From Loktanella sp. PT4BL (GTDB lineage: Bacteria > Pseudomonadota > Alphaproteobacteria > Rhodobacterales > Rhodobacteraceae), in contig NZ_QJJL01000001.1 of NCBI RefSeq assembly GCF_003201935.1, positions 950,272 through 1,014,271 on the forward strand: 64,000 bases of DNA, given 5' to 3'. The notes under the pieces were generated by a model that saw only the letters and a program-made list of their open reading frames with translations, searched no databases and was not told the origin of the DNA. The position numbers and the translations under genes were made by a program. Positions 1 to 8,600 of this stretch are shown piece after piece (position 1 is the stretch's first letter; each line of letters starts with the position of its first letter).

Positions 1-380
1 CCAAGCCTGCAGCACCCAAACCCAAGGCGGCACCCGCCTCGACACCGCCCAAAGAAGAGCCCGAGCTTGACGAGAACGGCATCCCGATTTCGGCTGCGCG
101 CCGCGCGATCATTCCGGCAGGGCAACCTTTGCCGCCGCAGCCTTCGGCCAATGAGATCAGCCCCGAGGCACTCGCCAAAGTCAGTGAAGTCGAAAAGACA
201 GCCAAGCGGTTGACCTTGATGGAATTGACGGAAAAAACCTGCAAATGGCCGGTGGGCGATCCCGCCACTGATGATTTCTGGTTCTGCGGATTGGCTGTGC
301 AACAGGGCAAGCCCTATTGCGAAGCCCATGTTGGCGTCGCGTTCCAGCCCATGTCCTCGCGCCGCGACCGCCGCCGCTAA
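1..380 (+). CDS. gcrA: GcrA family cell cycle regulator, C-terminal part (5' end outside window)
   Basis: The reading frame is open from base 3 and stops with TAA at 378-380. The start codon lies upstream of the window. The visible part is a Pro/Ala-rich linker followed by the typical GcrA C-terminus, with ETC-KWPVGDP, FWFCG, GKPYCEAHVGVAF and a basic tail. GcrA is an alphaproteobacterial DNA-binding protein that works with sigma-70 at CcrM-methylated promoters to time cell-cycle genes. Its N-terminal HTH is not visible here, so the call rests on the Cys/His-containing C-terminal signature alone. A hairpin terminator follows at 426-448. Confidence 0.88.
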   Translation, partial: KPAAPKPKAAPASTPPKEEPELDENGIPISAARRAIIPAGQPLPPQPSANEISPEALAKVSEVEKTAKRLTLMELTEKTCKWPVGDPATDDFWFCGLAVQQGKPYCEAHVGVAFQPMSSRRDRRR

Positions 381-425
381 GGTGATGTAAGGTAAGGTAG
401 ATTATGATCTGCCCTCGTCGCAAAG

Positions 426-448
426 GCCGCCCTCAGGGGCGGCTTTTT
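426..448 (+). terminator. Rho-independent terminator after gcrA
   Basis: A 7-bp GC-only stem (426-432 with 437-443) and a TCAG loop are followed by five T. It lies 46 bp after the gcrA stop codon. Confidence 0.85.
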
Positions 449-534
449 GCGTTCTGCAGGACGCGTCTGAATGTCGGAAAAGATGGTCGATGCTGCGAAG
501 CGATTGCGACCACTTGCGAGGCATCAGGCAAAGC

Positions 535-993
535 CTACTTCAGCGCGCCCAAAAACGCCCGCAAGCCCACATCATCGACCTTTTTGACCGCCTTTTTCAG
601 TGGCACCCATTTGCGTTTACGCAGGCCCGCTTCGGGGTAGGTTTTCGTCATCTGTTTCACGTCGATCCGGTACACGCTGACATGGCAGGGCACGACCCGC
701 CCGTCTTCAAAGCGTTTCTCGGTGACATAGCCGCCAATCGGGGCCTTGCTGACCTTGCCTTTGCGCAAACCCGCTTCTTCCCAGGCTTCGATTTTGGCGG
801 TTTCGGCATCGGTGTGACCGTCCATTGGCCAGCCCTTGGGCACGATCCAGCGACCACGCGAGGATTTCACCAAGAGTACCTCTTTTCCGTCCTTTCCGTC
901 GCGCAAGCAAAGCGCACCGACCTGCGTGATCGCAGTCGGGTCGACGACACAGACCTCACGGCCCGTCCAAAAAGAGCGGTCTAGATTACTCAT
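535..993 (-). CDS. Nudix hydrolase family protein
   Basis: This 152-aa protein has one Nudix domain. The Nudix helix is readable around residues 58-77 as GHTDAETAKIEAWEEAGLR, where the usual Arg-Glu of the box is Ile-Glu while the EExG part is intact. Nudix enzymes hydrolyse nucleoside-diphosphate-X compounds. The substrate cannot be told from the sequence. The short form with a strongly basic C-terminus resembles the diphosphoinositol-polyphosphate hydrolase-like group found in alphaproteobacteria. It is transcribed convergently with gcrA and starts at ATG 993. Confidence 0.85.
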   Translation of the reverse strand: MSNLDRSFWTGREVCVVDPTAITQVGALCLRDGKDGKEVLLVKSSRGRWIVPKGWPMDGHTDAETAKIEAWEEAGLRKGKVSKAPIGGYVTEKRFEDGRVVPCHVSVYRIDVKQMTKTYPEAGLRKRKWVPLKKAVKKVDDVGLRAFLGALK

Positions 994-1060
994 ATACCTG
1001 CCAATGGCGTGTTTTTATTAGGTTCTAACTAACACAAAGCGAATCGATGCGCAAATGGTG

Positions 1061-3466
1061 TCAGGTGCCGCGCGGTTTGGCACGCAGGGTGGGGTCTGCC
1101 TGTGTCGGGTCTTCGGGCCAAGGATGGCGGGGGTAGCGGCCACGCATATCACGGCGGACATCCGCATAGGAGCTGGCCCAGAAGCCAACGATGTCCTGCG
1201 TGACCTGCACGGGCTTTTGCCCCGGTGACAGGAGTGTGACCCTCAAAGGTGTTCGCCCCACCATAGGATGGGTGGTCACACCGAACATTTCCTGCAGGCG
1301 CAGGGTGATGCCTGGGGCGTCGCCATCGTAATCAATTGGGATCTTGCGCCCCAGCGGTGTTTCGAAATGTGCGGGCGCGGCACGGTCAAGGCGCTGCATC
1401 TGGTCCCAGTCCAGCATGGCACGCAGGGCTGGCAGGATATCAAAGCGTTTCCAGTCCTCAGCGCTGCGCACACCGGTCACGTGCGGGAGCAGCCAGTCTT
1501 CCAGCGTGTCCAGTAGCGTTGCATCGTCCATTGCGGGCAGGTCATCAACCAATGCCACCCTTGCGCGGAACCGGTCCGCGGCGGGCGAGGGGCGCAGGCC
1601 CAACTGGCGCACACCTTCGAGCATGGCTTGTGCTATGGCCTCATCCGGCGCATCCGACCATTGCCGGTCATCCAGTGCCAACGCGCCAAACCGTTCCTGC
1701 TGGCGGGTGAGGACCTTGCGGTCGCGTTTGGACCATTCACAGATATCGGCCCACGCGATCTGGTCGGCAAAAAGGTCGCGCAATTCGCGTTCCGTGAGCG
1801 TGACAGCCTGCCTGATGCGCGCCTCGCGGGTGTCGCCGTCAAGATCGGTGGCCACGATCAGCCGCGCCCCCGCTATCGGGTCGGCGGCATCAAGCACGGC
1901 CCCTTTGCCGCCTGAGAGCACATAGCGCGGGTCATCGCCTTTGCGCCGCAGGCCTATGCGGTCAGGGTAGGCGAGGGCGGCTTGCTGGCCAAGGCTGAGC
2001 GGGGCTTTGTCGGGCAGGCCTTTGGTCAGGCGGGGGATTTCGGATTTGATTTGCGCCAGTGCCACAGGGTGCGCGGTGCCGGGCCCGTCGTAGCGCCCCT
2101 TCAGTGCCGCGATGCGCAGCGCCAGATCAACCGGCGCGCCGCGCAACGGATCGCGCGCGGCCAGCAGGGCGGCGAGCGGGGCTGCAGCTTTGCCAGCGAT
2201 TTGCAGTATATGGGCCAAACGCGGGTGCAGCGGCAGGGCAGCAAGTGCGCGGCCATGTGGCGTGATCCGAAAGGCGCTGTCGAGTGCGCCCAAGCCGTGC
2301 AAGAGTGTCCGTGCTTCGGCCAAGGCGCCTGGCGGCGGAGGGGTCAGAAATGCAAGATCATCGCTCCCCCAGACGGCCATTTCCAATGCGAGGCCCGCCA
2401 GATCAGCGGCCTCGATTTCGGCAGGCGCGAAGGCGGGGAGCGCCCCGTGCTCGCCTTTGGTCCAAAGGCAATAAGCGTCGCCGGGGGCCACGCGGCCTGC
2501 GCGGCCTGCGCGCTGGGTGGCTTCGGCTTTGCTGACTTTTTCTGTGACCAACCGCGACATGCCAGAGCTTGGATCAAACCGCGCGCGGCGGGCACGGCCG
2601 GCATCGACGACCACGCGGATATCTTCGATGGTGAGCGAGGTTTCCGCGATAGAGGTGGACAGCACGATTTTGCGGCCCTCTTTGAGGGGGGCTATGGCTT
2701 TGCGTTGCTCGGCAAAGGGCAGGGCGCCATAGAGCGGGCGAATGGTGCAGCCGGCGGGCAGGCGGCCAGCCAGCAGGGCGGCAGTCCGGCGGATTTCGCC
2801 TTCGCCGGGCAAAAAGACAAGGATGCCACCTTGGGTTTCGGCCACGGCGGATGCGACCAGATCGGCGGTCGCGTCTTCCAGTCTTTGGGTTTTGGGCACA
2901 GCACGGTCAAGAAAACGGGTTGTTACAGGAAATGAGCGGCCTTCGGAGGTGATCACGGGGGCGTCGTCGAGCATTGCGGCGACGGGGGCTGCGTCGAGCG
3001 TTGCGGACATGACAAAGATGAGCAGGTCAGGGCGCAGCACGCTGCGGCTTTCCCATGCCAGCGCGAGGCCAAGGTCGGCGTTGAGCGAGCGTTCGTGGAA
3101 TTCGTCGAAGATGACGGCGCCGATGCCTGTCAGTTCAGGATCGGACTGGATCATCCGCGTCAGGATGCCTTCGGTGACCACTTCGATCCGGCTGCCGGCT
3201 TTGCTATCGCCGCGCATACGGTAACCGACGGTTTGGCCCGGTGTCTCACCCAACCCCTCGGCCAGACGCTCGGCTGCGGCGCGGGCGGCAAGGCGGCGGG
3301 GTTCGAGCATGATGATCTTGCCCGTTGTCAGGCCCGCGTCCAGCATCGCAAGCGGCACGCGGGTGGTTTTGCCCGCACCCGGCGGGGCTTGTAGGACGGC
3401 GCGGCCAGAGGATGCGAGCGCATCCATCAGCTTAGGCAGGACAGGATCAATCGGCAGGGCAGTCAT
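1061..3466 (-). CDS. hrpB: ATP-dependent helicase HrpB
   Basis: The 801-aa protein is a DEAH-type superfamily 2 helicase. Motif I is APPGAGKTTRVPLAML near residues 27-42, motif II is DEFHERS near 121-127, motif III is the SAT of FVMSATLD, and motif VI is QRAGRAGR near 319. The helicase-associated region and the HrpB-specific C-terminal domain follow, and the length fits bacterial HrpB. HrpB is usually non-essential and its role in RNA metabolism is poorly defined. No frameshift is visible. It is a single-gene unit on the minus strand. Confidence 0.93.
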   Translation of the reverse strand: MTALPIDPVLPKLMDALASSGRAVLQAPPGAGKTTRVPLAMLDAGLTTGKIIMLEPRRLAARAAAERLAEGLGETPGQTVGYRMRGDSKAGSRIEVVTEGILTRMIQSDPELTGIGAVIFDEFHERSLNADLGLALAWESRSVLRPDLLIFVMSATLDAAPVAAMLDDAPVITSEGRSFPVTTRFLDRAVPKTQRLEDATADLVASAVAETQGGILVFLPGEGEIRRTAALLAGRLPAGCTIRPLYGALPFAEQRKAIAPLKEGRKIVLSTSIAETSLTIEDIRVVVDAGRARRARFDPSSGMSRLVTEKVSKAEATQRAGRAGRVAPGDAYCLWTKGEHGALPAFAPAEIEAADLAGLALEMAVWGSDDLAFLTPPPPGALAEARTLLHGLGALDSAFRITPHGRALAALPLHPRLAHILQIAGKAAAPLAALLAARDPLRGAPVDLALRIAALKGRYDGPGTAHPVALAQIKSEIPRLTKGLPDKAPLSLGQQAALAYPDRIGLRRKGDDPRYVLSGGKGAVLDAADPIAGARLIVATDLDGDTREARIRQAVTLTERELRDLFADQIAWADICEWSKRDRKVLTRQQERFGALALDDRQWSDAPDEAIAQAMLEGVRQLGLRPSPAADRFRARVALVDDLPAMDDATLLDTLEDWLLPHVTGVRSAEDWKRFDILPALRAMLDWDQMQRLDRAAPAHFETPLGRKIPIDYDGDAPGITLRLQEMFGVTTHPMVGRTPLRVTLLSPGQKPVQVTQDIVGFWASSYADVRRDMRGRYPRHPWPEDPTQADPTLRAKPRGT

Positions 3467-3517
3467 GGCGCAAGCTTTGCCATAAGGTGGGTCAAGACGC
3501 CACCATACATGCTGACC

Positions 3518-4057
3518 CTATGACGGGGCGGGCCGCCGAATGGTCATAACGCCAAGCACCAGAACGAATGCTGCCGCCAGTGTCGTCAGAGCCGATTTTA
3601 CGGTCGTGGCAATGCTGGCACTGCCGACCAGATACGAGGAGAGCTCCGGCCAGGTCAGGATCATCGCGATGACGCCCAAGTTCTCGGCATAGTCACAGGC
3701 TGCAGCACCAATGGCAGTCACGACACCTAGCCGGACCCACCGCCTGTAGGACAGACGTTGTTCCAGCCAGCGCAGGGTTGAAACCAGTGTCAGCGCAAGT
3801 AGCGCCGGATAGAACAGATCAAGTGGAATTTGGCGGGTCAGATAGTAGGCGCGGCCCTCCAGACCCAGACCTGCCAAGAATTGGTTTGCCTCGGAATAGG
3901 TATACCCCAGTGGGCGCATGTCGAATGGCAGATCGCCTGAAACAGCTTCGAGATGGGCGAGAGTGCCGAAGATCATGACGGCATACACAATCAATCCAGT
4001 TACCCCAAAGACCAGGGCATTGATCCCATGTTGACGCGCTTTTCTTGCTGACTGCAT
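3518..4057 (-). CDS. Integral membrane protein of unknown function
   Basis: The start at 4057 is chosen because AAGGAG lies 8 nt upstream; longer versions would begin without a ribosome binding site and run into the divergent gene. The resulting 179-aa protein has about four hydrophobic segments (near residues 13-35, 80-100, 110-130 and 150-172) joined by short basic loops. I do not recognise a named family. It is divergent from a Crp-like regulator with only 80 bp between the two starts, so that regulator may control it. This is inference from position. Confidence 0.7.
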   Translation of the reverse strand: MQSARKARQHGINALVFGVTGLIVYAVMIFGTLAHLEAVSGDLPFDMRPLGYTYSEANQFLAGLGLEGRAYYLTRQIPLDLFYPALLALTLVSTLRWLEQRLSYRRWVRLGVVTAIGAAACDYAENLGVIAMILTWPELSSYLVGSASIATTVKSALTTLAAAFVLVLGVMTIRRPAPS

Positions 4058-4137
4058 TTCCAATACTCCTTGCGATGTGCCAGAACTGGCAGCATCGAAA
4101 CTTGCGGGCATTATCTTTTGATAAGGATTTCGACGAA

Positions 4138-4707
4138 ATGGATTTGATGACGTTCCTTTCGCAATCCCCGGCGATGACACTGTCCGCGGCAGGTGCAGAG
4201 TTCGCCGCGTTGTGGAAGACGCGTTTGATCAGGAAGGGTGCCTTTCTGACCCAGCAAGGCGAGAAAGAAACGCAGGAATACATCCTTTTGGACGGGTGTG
4301 CGACCAGCCAGATCCATGCGTCTGATGGAACCACTGTTTGCGTCGGTCTTTATCATGGCCCATCGGTCATAACGCCACATATCGCCCGCACCAAGGCGCA
4401 GCTTTCGCGGGTCGCAATAGAAGCGGCGACTGATCTACTGGTTGCGCAGATGGATGCCGAACGCCTTGTGGAAGAGATGATCAGGGCCGAACCAGTGCGC
4501 AACTGGGCAAATGCCATTTTGCAGGATGCGCTGGCGCGTAAAGCAGATCGTGAATGGTGTCTTGCCGCGCTGCGTGGGGCTGATCGACTGGCTTGGTTTC
4601 GCGATAATTACCCGGGATATGAGGCCCTGTTTGTCCACACGTCGATTGCATCGTTCCTGGGCGTGACGCCTGTGACGCTCAGCAGGTTGCGGGGACAACA
4701 GCGATAA
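4138..4707 (+). CDS. Crp/Fnr-like transcriptional regulator
   Basis: The start ATG 4138 has AAGGA 10 nt upstream; an upstream ATG at 4045 would overlap the divergent gene. The 189-aa product has a cyclic-nucleotide-binding-like beta-roll in its first 120 residues (LIRKGAFLTQQGEKETQEYILLDG) and a C-terminal helix-turn-helix ending SIASFLGVTPVTLSRLRG, close to Crp-family recognition helices. There is no FNR cysteine cluster. It shares an 80-bp divergent promoter with the membrane protein gene. The effector is unknown. Confidence 0.75.
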   Translation: MDLMTFLSQSPAMTLSAAGAEFAALWKTRLIRKGAFLTQQGEKETQEYILLDGCATSQIHASDGTTVCVGLYHGPSVITPHIARTKAQLSRVAIEAATDLLVAQMDAERLVEEMIRAEPVRNWANAILQDALARKADREWCLAALRGADRLAWFRDNYPGYEALFVHTSIASFLGVTPVTLSRLRGQQR

Positions 4708-4730
4708 CAGCGGCCTGTCGCACAAAATAG

Positions 4731-4759
4731 AAAAACCCGGCCGCTTGCACGACCGGGTT
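4731..4759 (-). terminator. Rho-independent terminator of rpmB
   Basis: Read on the minus strand, AACCCGG pairs with CCGGGTT around a GC-rich loop and is followed by a T run (complement of 4731-4735). It sits 26 bp beyond the rpmB stop, between convergent genes. Confidence 0.75.
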
Positions 4760-4784
4760 CGAATCTGTCTCAAGCAAGAACGGC

Positions 4785-5069
4785 TTAGGCAGCAGTTGCC
4801 TTGACGATCTCTTTCTTGATTTTCAGCGCCTCAGCGGAAAGCTCAGCGTCTTTGGCTTTCGCCATGAATGCGTCCAGACCACCGCGGTGATCAACAGTAC
4901 GCAGTGCCGCGTTGGAGATTTTCAGCTTGAAAGACCGGCCCAGCACATCGGACATCAAAGTTACGTCCTGCAGGTTTGGCAAAAAACGGCGGCGGGTACG
5001 GTTCTTGGCGTGGCTGACATTGTTGCCAGACATCGGGCCTTTTCCAGTCAGTTCGCAACGGCGCGACAT
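4785..5069 (-). CDS. rpmB: 50S ribosomal protein L28
   Basis: The 94-aa protein starts [20 protein letters not shown] and continues with [12 protein letters not shown], the standard L28 signature. AAGGA lies 8 nt before ATG 5069, so the longer frame reaching 5102 is not used. L28 is a component of the large ribosomal subunit. Its terminator follows at 4731-4759. Confidence 0.97.
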   Translation of the reverse strand: MSRRCELTGKGPMSGNNVSHAKNRTRRRFLPNLQDVTLMSDVLGRSFKLKISNAALRTVDHRGGLDAFMAKAKDAELSAEALKIKKEIVKATAA

Positions 5070-5222
5070 GAGCGTTATCCTTGTTCTTTGGACATCCGCC
5101 ACCCGGGTGGTGGGGTATCCTGTGATACGGGTTATGGACCCCGCATCGGCAGGGTCGTGAATAAGATTAGCGCGAGATAGGCGGATTCCTTGATCCCGTC
5201 AACCGCTTTGCCGCGTGAAGGG

Positions 5223-6248
5223 TCAGGTTTCTGACCCCGTTTTGCCCGCCTCACCACCAAGCCGCAAACGCAATGGCCCCAAGACCTGTTCCGCAGCGGC
5301 TGTGGGCGGGGTGCGGCCGGCTTTCACATCCGCTTCGGCGGCCTTCATCCGCGCGGCGGTTTGGTGGTCGTTCTGCAACATATCCAGTAGGCCCTGCCGC
5401 ACGTCTTCGCCGAACCAATAGGCCGCCTGTGCCTCGCGCGTGGCCGTCCAGATGCTGTTGTCCCGCCGCCACCGGATCAGCGTTTCCATTTCCTTCCACG
5501 CGGCCTCAAGTCCCTGGACCTCAAGCGCGGAGATCGTGAGCGCTTTGGGGAAGCCGTCAGGATCCTGTGCGCGTTTGCGCAACAGGCGCAACGCGCCCGC
5601 ATAGTCGGCGCAGGTGCGCATTGCTTGCGGCTTGAGATCGCCATCGGCTTTGTTGACGAGGATCAGGTCAGCCATTTCCATGATGCCGCGCTTGACGCCT
5701 TGGAGCTCGTCCCCGCCCGCAGGGGCGAGCAGCAGCACAAAGAGATCGGCCATCTGTGCCACGACAGTCTCTGACTGCCCGACGCCCACGGTTTCGATCA
5801 GCACAACGTCGAACCCTGCCGCTTCACAGAGCGCCACCGCTTCGCGTGAACGCCGCGCGACACCGCCCAACTGGGTCTGGCTGGGCGAGGGACGGATGAA
5901 AGCGTTTGGATCGCGGGCCAGATGGTCCATCCGGGTCTTGTCGCCCAAGATTGACCCGCCGGAACGTGCAGATGACGGGTCAACCGCCAGCACCGCCACG
6001 CGTTTGCCCATGCCGGTCAGCATGAGCCCGAAACTTTCGATGAATGTGGATTTGCCGACGCCCGGGGTGCCTGAGAGGCCGATCCGCAGGGCCTGTTTTC
6101 CGGTGCCCAGCGTCTCGAGTAGCGCTAACGCATCGTCGCGGTGGTCCGCACGTCCGCTTTCCACCAGCGTAATGGCACGGGCCAGCGCCCGTCTGTCACC
6201 GCTCTGCACGCCTTGGGCCAAGGCCTTGATATCTGTGGTCCTGCTCAT
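5223..6248 (-). CDS. meaB: MeaB/ArgK-type P-loop GTPase, chaperone of methylmalonyl-CoA mutase
   Basis: This 341-aa protein has a Walker A motif GTPGVGKST at residues 60-68. It also has the family segments VLAVDPSSARSGGSILGDKTRM and ETVGVGQSE, and NKAD as the guanine-specificity motif. Members protect and reload adenosylcobalamin-dependent methylmalonyl-CoA mutase, which feeds propionyl-CoA into the TCA cycle. The mutase gene is not in the window. The gene lies 39 bp downstream of the sirtuin gene on the same strand, so the two are probably co-transcribed. Confidence 0.9.
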   Translation of the reverse strand: MSRTTDIKALAQGVQSGDRRALARAITLVESGRADHRDDALALLETLGTGKQALRIGLSGTPGVGKSTFIESFGLMLTGMGKRVAVLAVDPSSARSGGSILGDKTRMDHLARDPNAFIRPSPSQTQLGGVARRSREAVALCEAAGFDVVLIETVGVGQSETVVAQMADLFVLLLAPAGGDELQGVKRGIMEMADLILVNKADGDLKPQAMRTCADYAGALRLLRKRAQDPDGFPKALTISALEVQGLEAAWKEMETLIRWRRDNSIWTATREAQAAYWFGEDVRQGLLDMLQNDHQTAARMKAAEADVKAGRTPPTAAAEQVLGPLRLRLGGEAGKTGSET

Positions 6249-6287
6249 GGCACCTTTCTTATCCGGTAGGGGCCAAAGGTCCAGCCC

Positions 6288-6959
6288 TCAGCGCAGCTCT
6301 GCCACCCATGCAGGCACGACCTGTGTGGCAGGCCCGAAGCGATGCGCGTCAAATGCGTTTGCCCGCGCCGAGGGTTCCAGATTGATCTCCAGCGTCTGCC
6401 CCTGTGCCAGTTCCACCAGACCTGCGGCGGGATAAACTTCGGCCGAGGTGCCGATGGCTACAAAAAGATCGGCGGTCGCGACCGTTTGGGCGATTGCATC
6501 CATATGATAGGGGATTTCGCCGAACCAGACGACATCGGGGCGTGTGGCTTTTGCGGCGCAGGCGGGGCAGGGGTCATGCGGGGACATGACAAGGGGCGCG
6601 TCCCAGCGTGCATCGCATTGTGCACAAAGCGCGCGCATCAGTTCCCCGTGCATGTGGATCAAATCCGGCGAACCTGCACGGTGGTGCAGATCATCAATGT
6701 TCTGGGTAATCAGCGTGACGTCATGCGCGCCTGCTGCAAGGGCGGCAAGCGCCTCATGCGCTGCATTGGGTGACGCCTCGGCGCAATTGGCACGCCTTGC
6801 ATTGTAGAAATCATGGACCAACGCGGGATTGCGGGCGAAACCTTCGGGAGTTGCGACGTCGTTCAGATCGTATTGCGTCCAAAGCCCGCCTGCATCGCGG
6901 AACGTGCCAAGCCCGCTTTCTGCCGAAACACCGGCACCTGTCAGAATTGCAATTTTCAT
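6288..6959 (-). CDS. cobB: SIR2-family NAD-dependent protein deacylase (sirtuin, CobB type)
   Basis: With the start at ATG 6959 the protein is 223 aa and opens MKIAILTGAGVSAESGLGTF, the NAD-binding GAGxS motif. TQNIDDLHHRAGS and the catalytic His in HMHGEL follow. Two CxxC pairs (CAQC and CPAC) form the zinc site. The family removes acyl groups, chiefly acetyl and succinyl, from lysines in the cytoplasm. The alternative start at 6995 adds 12 residues with no ribosome binding site. It precedes meaB on the same strand. Confidence 0.92.
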   Translation of the reverse strand: MKIAILTGAGVSAESGLGTFRDAGGLWTQYDLNDVATPEGFARNPALVHDFYNARRANCAEASPNAAHEALAALAAGAHDVTLITQNIDDLHHRAGSPDLIHMHGELMRALCAQCDARWDAPLVMSPHDPCPACAAKATRPDVVWFGEIPYHMDAIAQTVATADLFVAIGTSAEVYPAAGLVELAQGQTLEINLEPSARANAFDAHRFGPATQVVPAWVAELR

Positions 6960-7065
6960 GCCCGCAGTGTGGGCGCGAATTGGCCGGTGCGGCAAGTGTT
7001 TTACCCAACTTTGTGGTCGCGGCGTTTTCGGTTTGCTAGGTTTGATGCATCACAAGGGGTTAGGA

Positions 7066-7494
7066 ATGCGGATCGTTTTTGTTTGTCTTGGCAATATCTG
7101 CCGCTCACCCGCTGCTGAAGGGGTGATGCGCAAGCTCGCGCCGGATTTGACGCTGGATAGCGCGGGTACCGGAGGGTGGCATGTGGGCGATCCGCCTTAT
7201 GGCCCGATGCAAGAGGCCGCACGCACGCGGGGGTTTGACTTGAGCGGACTACGGGCGCGGCAGTTCACACGCGCGGATTTTCAGGACTTTGATCTGATCG
7301 TTGCGATGGACCGCCAAAACAAGGCCGATATCGAACGTCTCAGACCCAAGGGCAACGCGACACCTGTCCAGTGTCTGGCAGAGAAAGATGTGCCCGATCC
7401 CTATTACACGCGGGATTTTGATGGCGCGTTGGTCATGATCGAACGTGCGGCTAAGCGTCTATTGGCTGACATATCTCGGCGGCGAGATCGGTAA
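7066..7494 (+). CDS. Low molecular weight protein-tyrosine phosphatase
   Basis: The 142-aa protein begins MRIVFVCLGNICRSPAAEG, which contains the CX5R(S) phosphate-binding loop, and ends with the catalytic-acid motif DPYY. It belongs to the low-Mr PTPase/arsenate reductase fold; DPYY with CLGNICRS indicates the phosphatase branch. Start 7066 has AAGGGG 7 nt upstream; ATG 7045 is an in-frame alternative adding seven residues. Its 3' end overlaps the convergent lipoprotein gene by 44 bp. Confidence 0.92.
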   Translation: MRIVFVCLGNICRSPAAEGVMRKLAPDLTLDSAGTGGWHVGDPPYGPMQEAARTRGFDLSGLRARQFTRADFQDFDLIVAMDRQNKADIERLRPKGNATPVQCLAEKDVPDPYYTRDFDGALVMIERAAKRLLADISRRRDR

Positions 7495-7774
7495 AGGCGC
7501 GGTAGCGGTCCCAGAAACGTTCATCACCGGGGCGGTCGGATTGACGTGTGTCCTGTGCCAGTTGCGGGTCTGCGAAAAAGCCGACCACGCGGGCCTGGTC
7601 GCTGCCCGAGAGGGATTGGTTGGCGACCTGTTGTATGCAGGAACACAAGGCGGGTGAAGCCGCGCGACGGTCTGCGTCAAGGCATGCGCGCGAGATATCG
7701 CCGGTTGCGCCACGGCTGCCGCCACCACAAGCTGCTACTGATGCCAAAGCACCTGCCATCAACAAATACCGCAT
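7451..7774 (-). CDS. Small putative lipoprotein
   Basis: The 107-aa protein begins MRYLLMAGALASVAACGGG, a short lipoprotein signal with lipobox VAAC (Cys16). The mature part has three further cysteines (CLDADRR, LCSCIQQ) plus one near the end. Similar short Cys-containing lipoproteins occur in Rhodobacteraceae without a known function, so none is assigned. The tail overlaps the 3' end of the phosphatase gene on the other strand, a tail-to-tail arrangement. Confidence 0.7.
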   Translation of the reverse strand: MRYLLMAGALASVAACGGGSRGATGDISRACLDADRRAASPALCSCIQQVANQSLSGSDQARVVGFFADPQLAQDTRQSDRPGDERFWDRYRAFTDLAAEICQPIDA

Positions 7775-7931
7775 TTGCCTATCCTCTGCCCGGTCCCCGG
7801 GTTTGCCCCGGATGATCCATATTCGCGTCTGGGGTGTAATTTAGCCGATGCAGGGTGCAAAGCAACGATCCATTTTCGCTATGCGGCACAGCACCGCGTC
7901 TTCTGGAGATGCAATTGGGCCAAAGGGGGGG

Positions 7932-8534
7932 CTACTGCATCATCATCTCATGGACTGCAGCCATGCCGCGGTCGGACATTGCGGTCACCTCGGCTGCGTG
8001 TTCATGCAGGGCGGCGACAAGGATGGGGTCCAGTGCTGTCTGCGTCACTACAATGCCATCTTCAGTGACGGCTATATCGGTGTCGATTTCGTCGCCGCGC
8101 GCAAAAAAGATATCCAGCGTGCCGCTTTGGATCAGGATCTCGGGGTCGTCCTTGTTTTCGACGCGGGCGATCATACCAATGACATGGCTTACCAGCTGAT
8201 CCATCACTTCCGGATCCGAAGAGCGTGTCACTGTTGTGATCCCGTTCGGCAGATTGGTGACTTCGCGCGTGATGGTTTCAAAATTGCGGAACATGACCGC
8301 AAGTTCGTTGCTTTCTTCTTGTGTCGCGTTTCGGCCCTGCAGGCCCGGCATGTTCACCTCATCATGTCCCGTCCCGTCGGCACCGTGCATGTGCCCGCCG
8401 CCAGCCATGTGGTGTGACAGGAAGTAGAAGGTATTTGTACACCACAAAGCGAGGCCGCCGACCGCGACAGCCAGTACGACTGTGAGTGCAATGACCATAC
8501 GGGGCTGGCCGAATTTCATGAGTGGGGATGTCAT
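7932..8534 (-). CDS. Membrane-anchored His-rich protein with two tandem repeat units, unknown function
   Basis: Taking ATG 8534 as start (8519 and 8576 are alternatives; none has a strong ribosome binding site) gives 200 aa. One N-terminal hydrophobic helix (MVIALTVVLAVAVGGLALW) is followed by a His/Gly stretch FLSHHMAGGGHMHGADGTGH. The remainder is two related units of about 45 residues: the first contains LPNGITTVTRSSDPEVMDQL, the second EDGIVVTQTALDPILVAAL, each ending in a helix with His. A periplasmic metal-binding role would fit but is inference. It lies 66 bp downstream of the cyanate-locus regulator on the same strand and may be in its operon. Confidence 0.68.
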   Translation of the reverse strand: MTSPLMKFGQPRMVIALTVVLAVAVGGLALWCTNTFYFLSHHMAGGGHMHGADGTGHDEVNMPGLQGRNATQEESNELAVMFRNFETITREVTNLPNGITTVTRSSDPEVMDQLVSHVIGMIARVENKDDPEILIQSGTLDIFFARGDEIDTDIAVTEDGIVVTQTALDPILVAALHEHAAEVTAMSDRGMAAVHEMMMQ

Positions 8535-8600
8535 CTGGGTTCCGATATGTTTGCGCGCTGCCCTGACCCCTATCACGAATTTCGTGGCGGGTGTGTTTTT

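Noticed and set aside
4741..4765. GGTTCGAATC near 4755, like a tRNA T-loop
   Set aside because: The flanking bases do not pair as a T-stem and no acceptor or anticodon stem is present; it is the loop side of the rpmB terminator.
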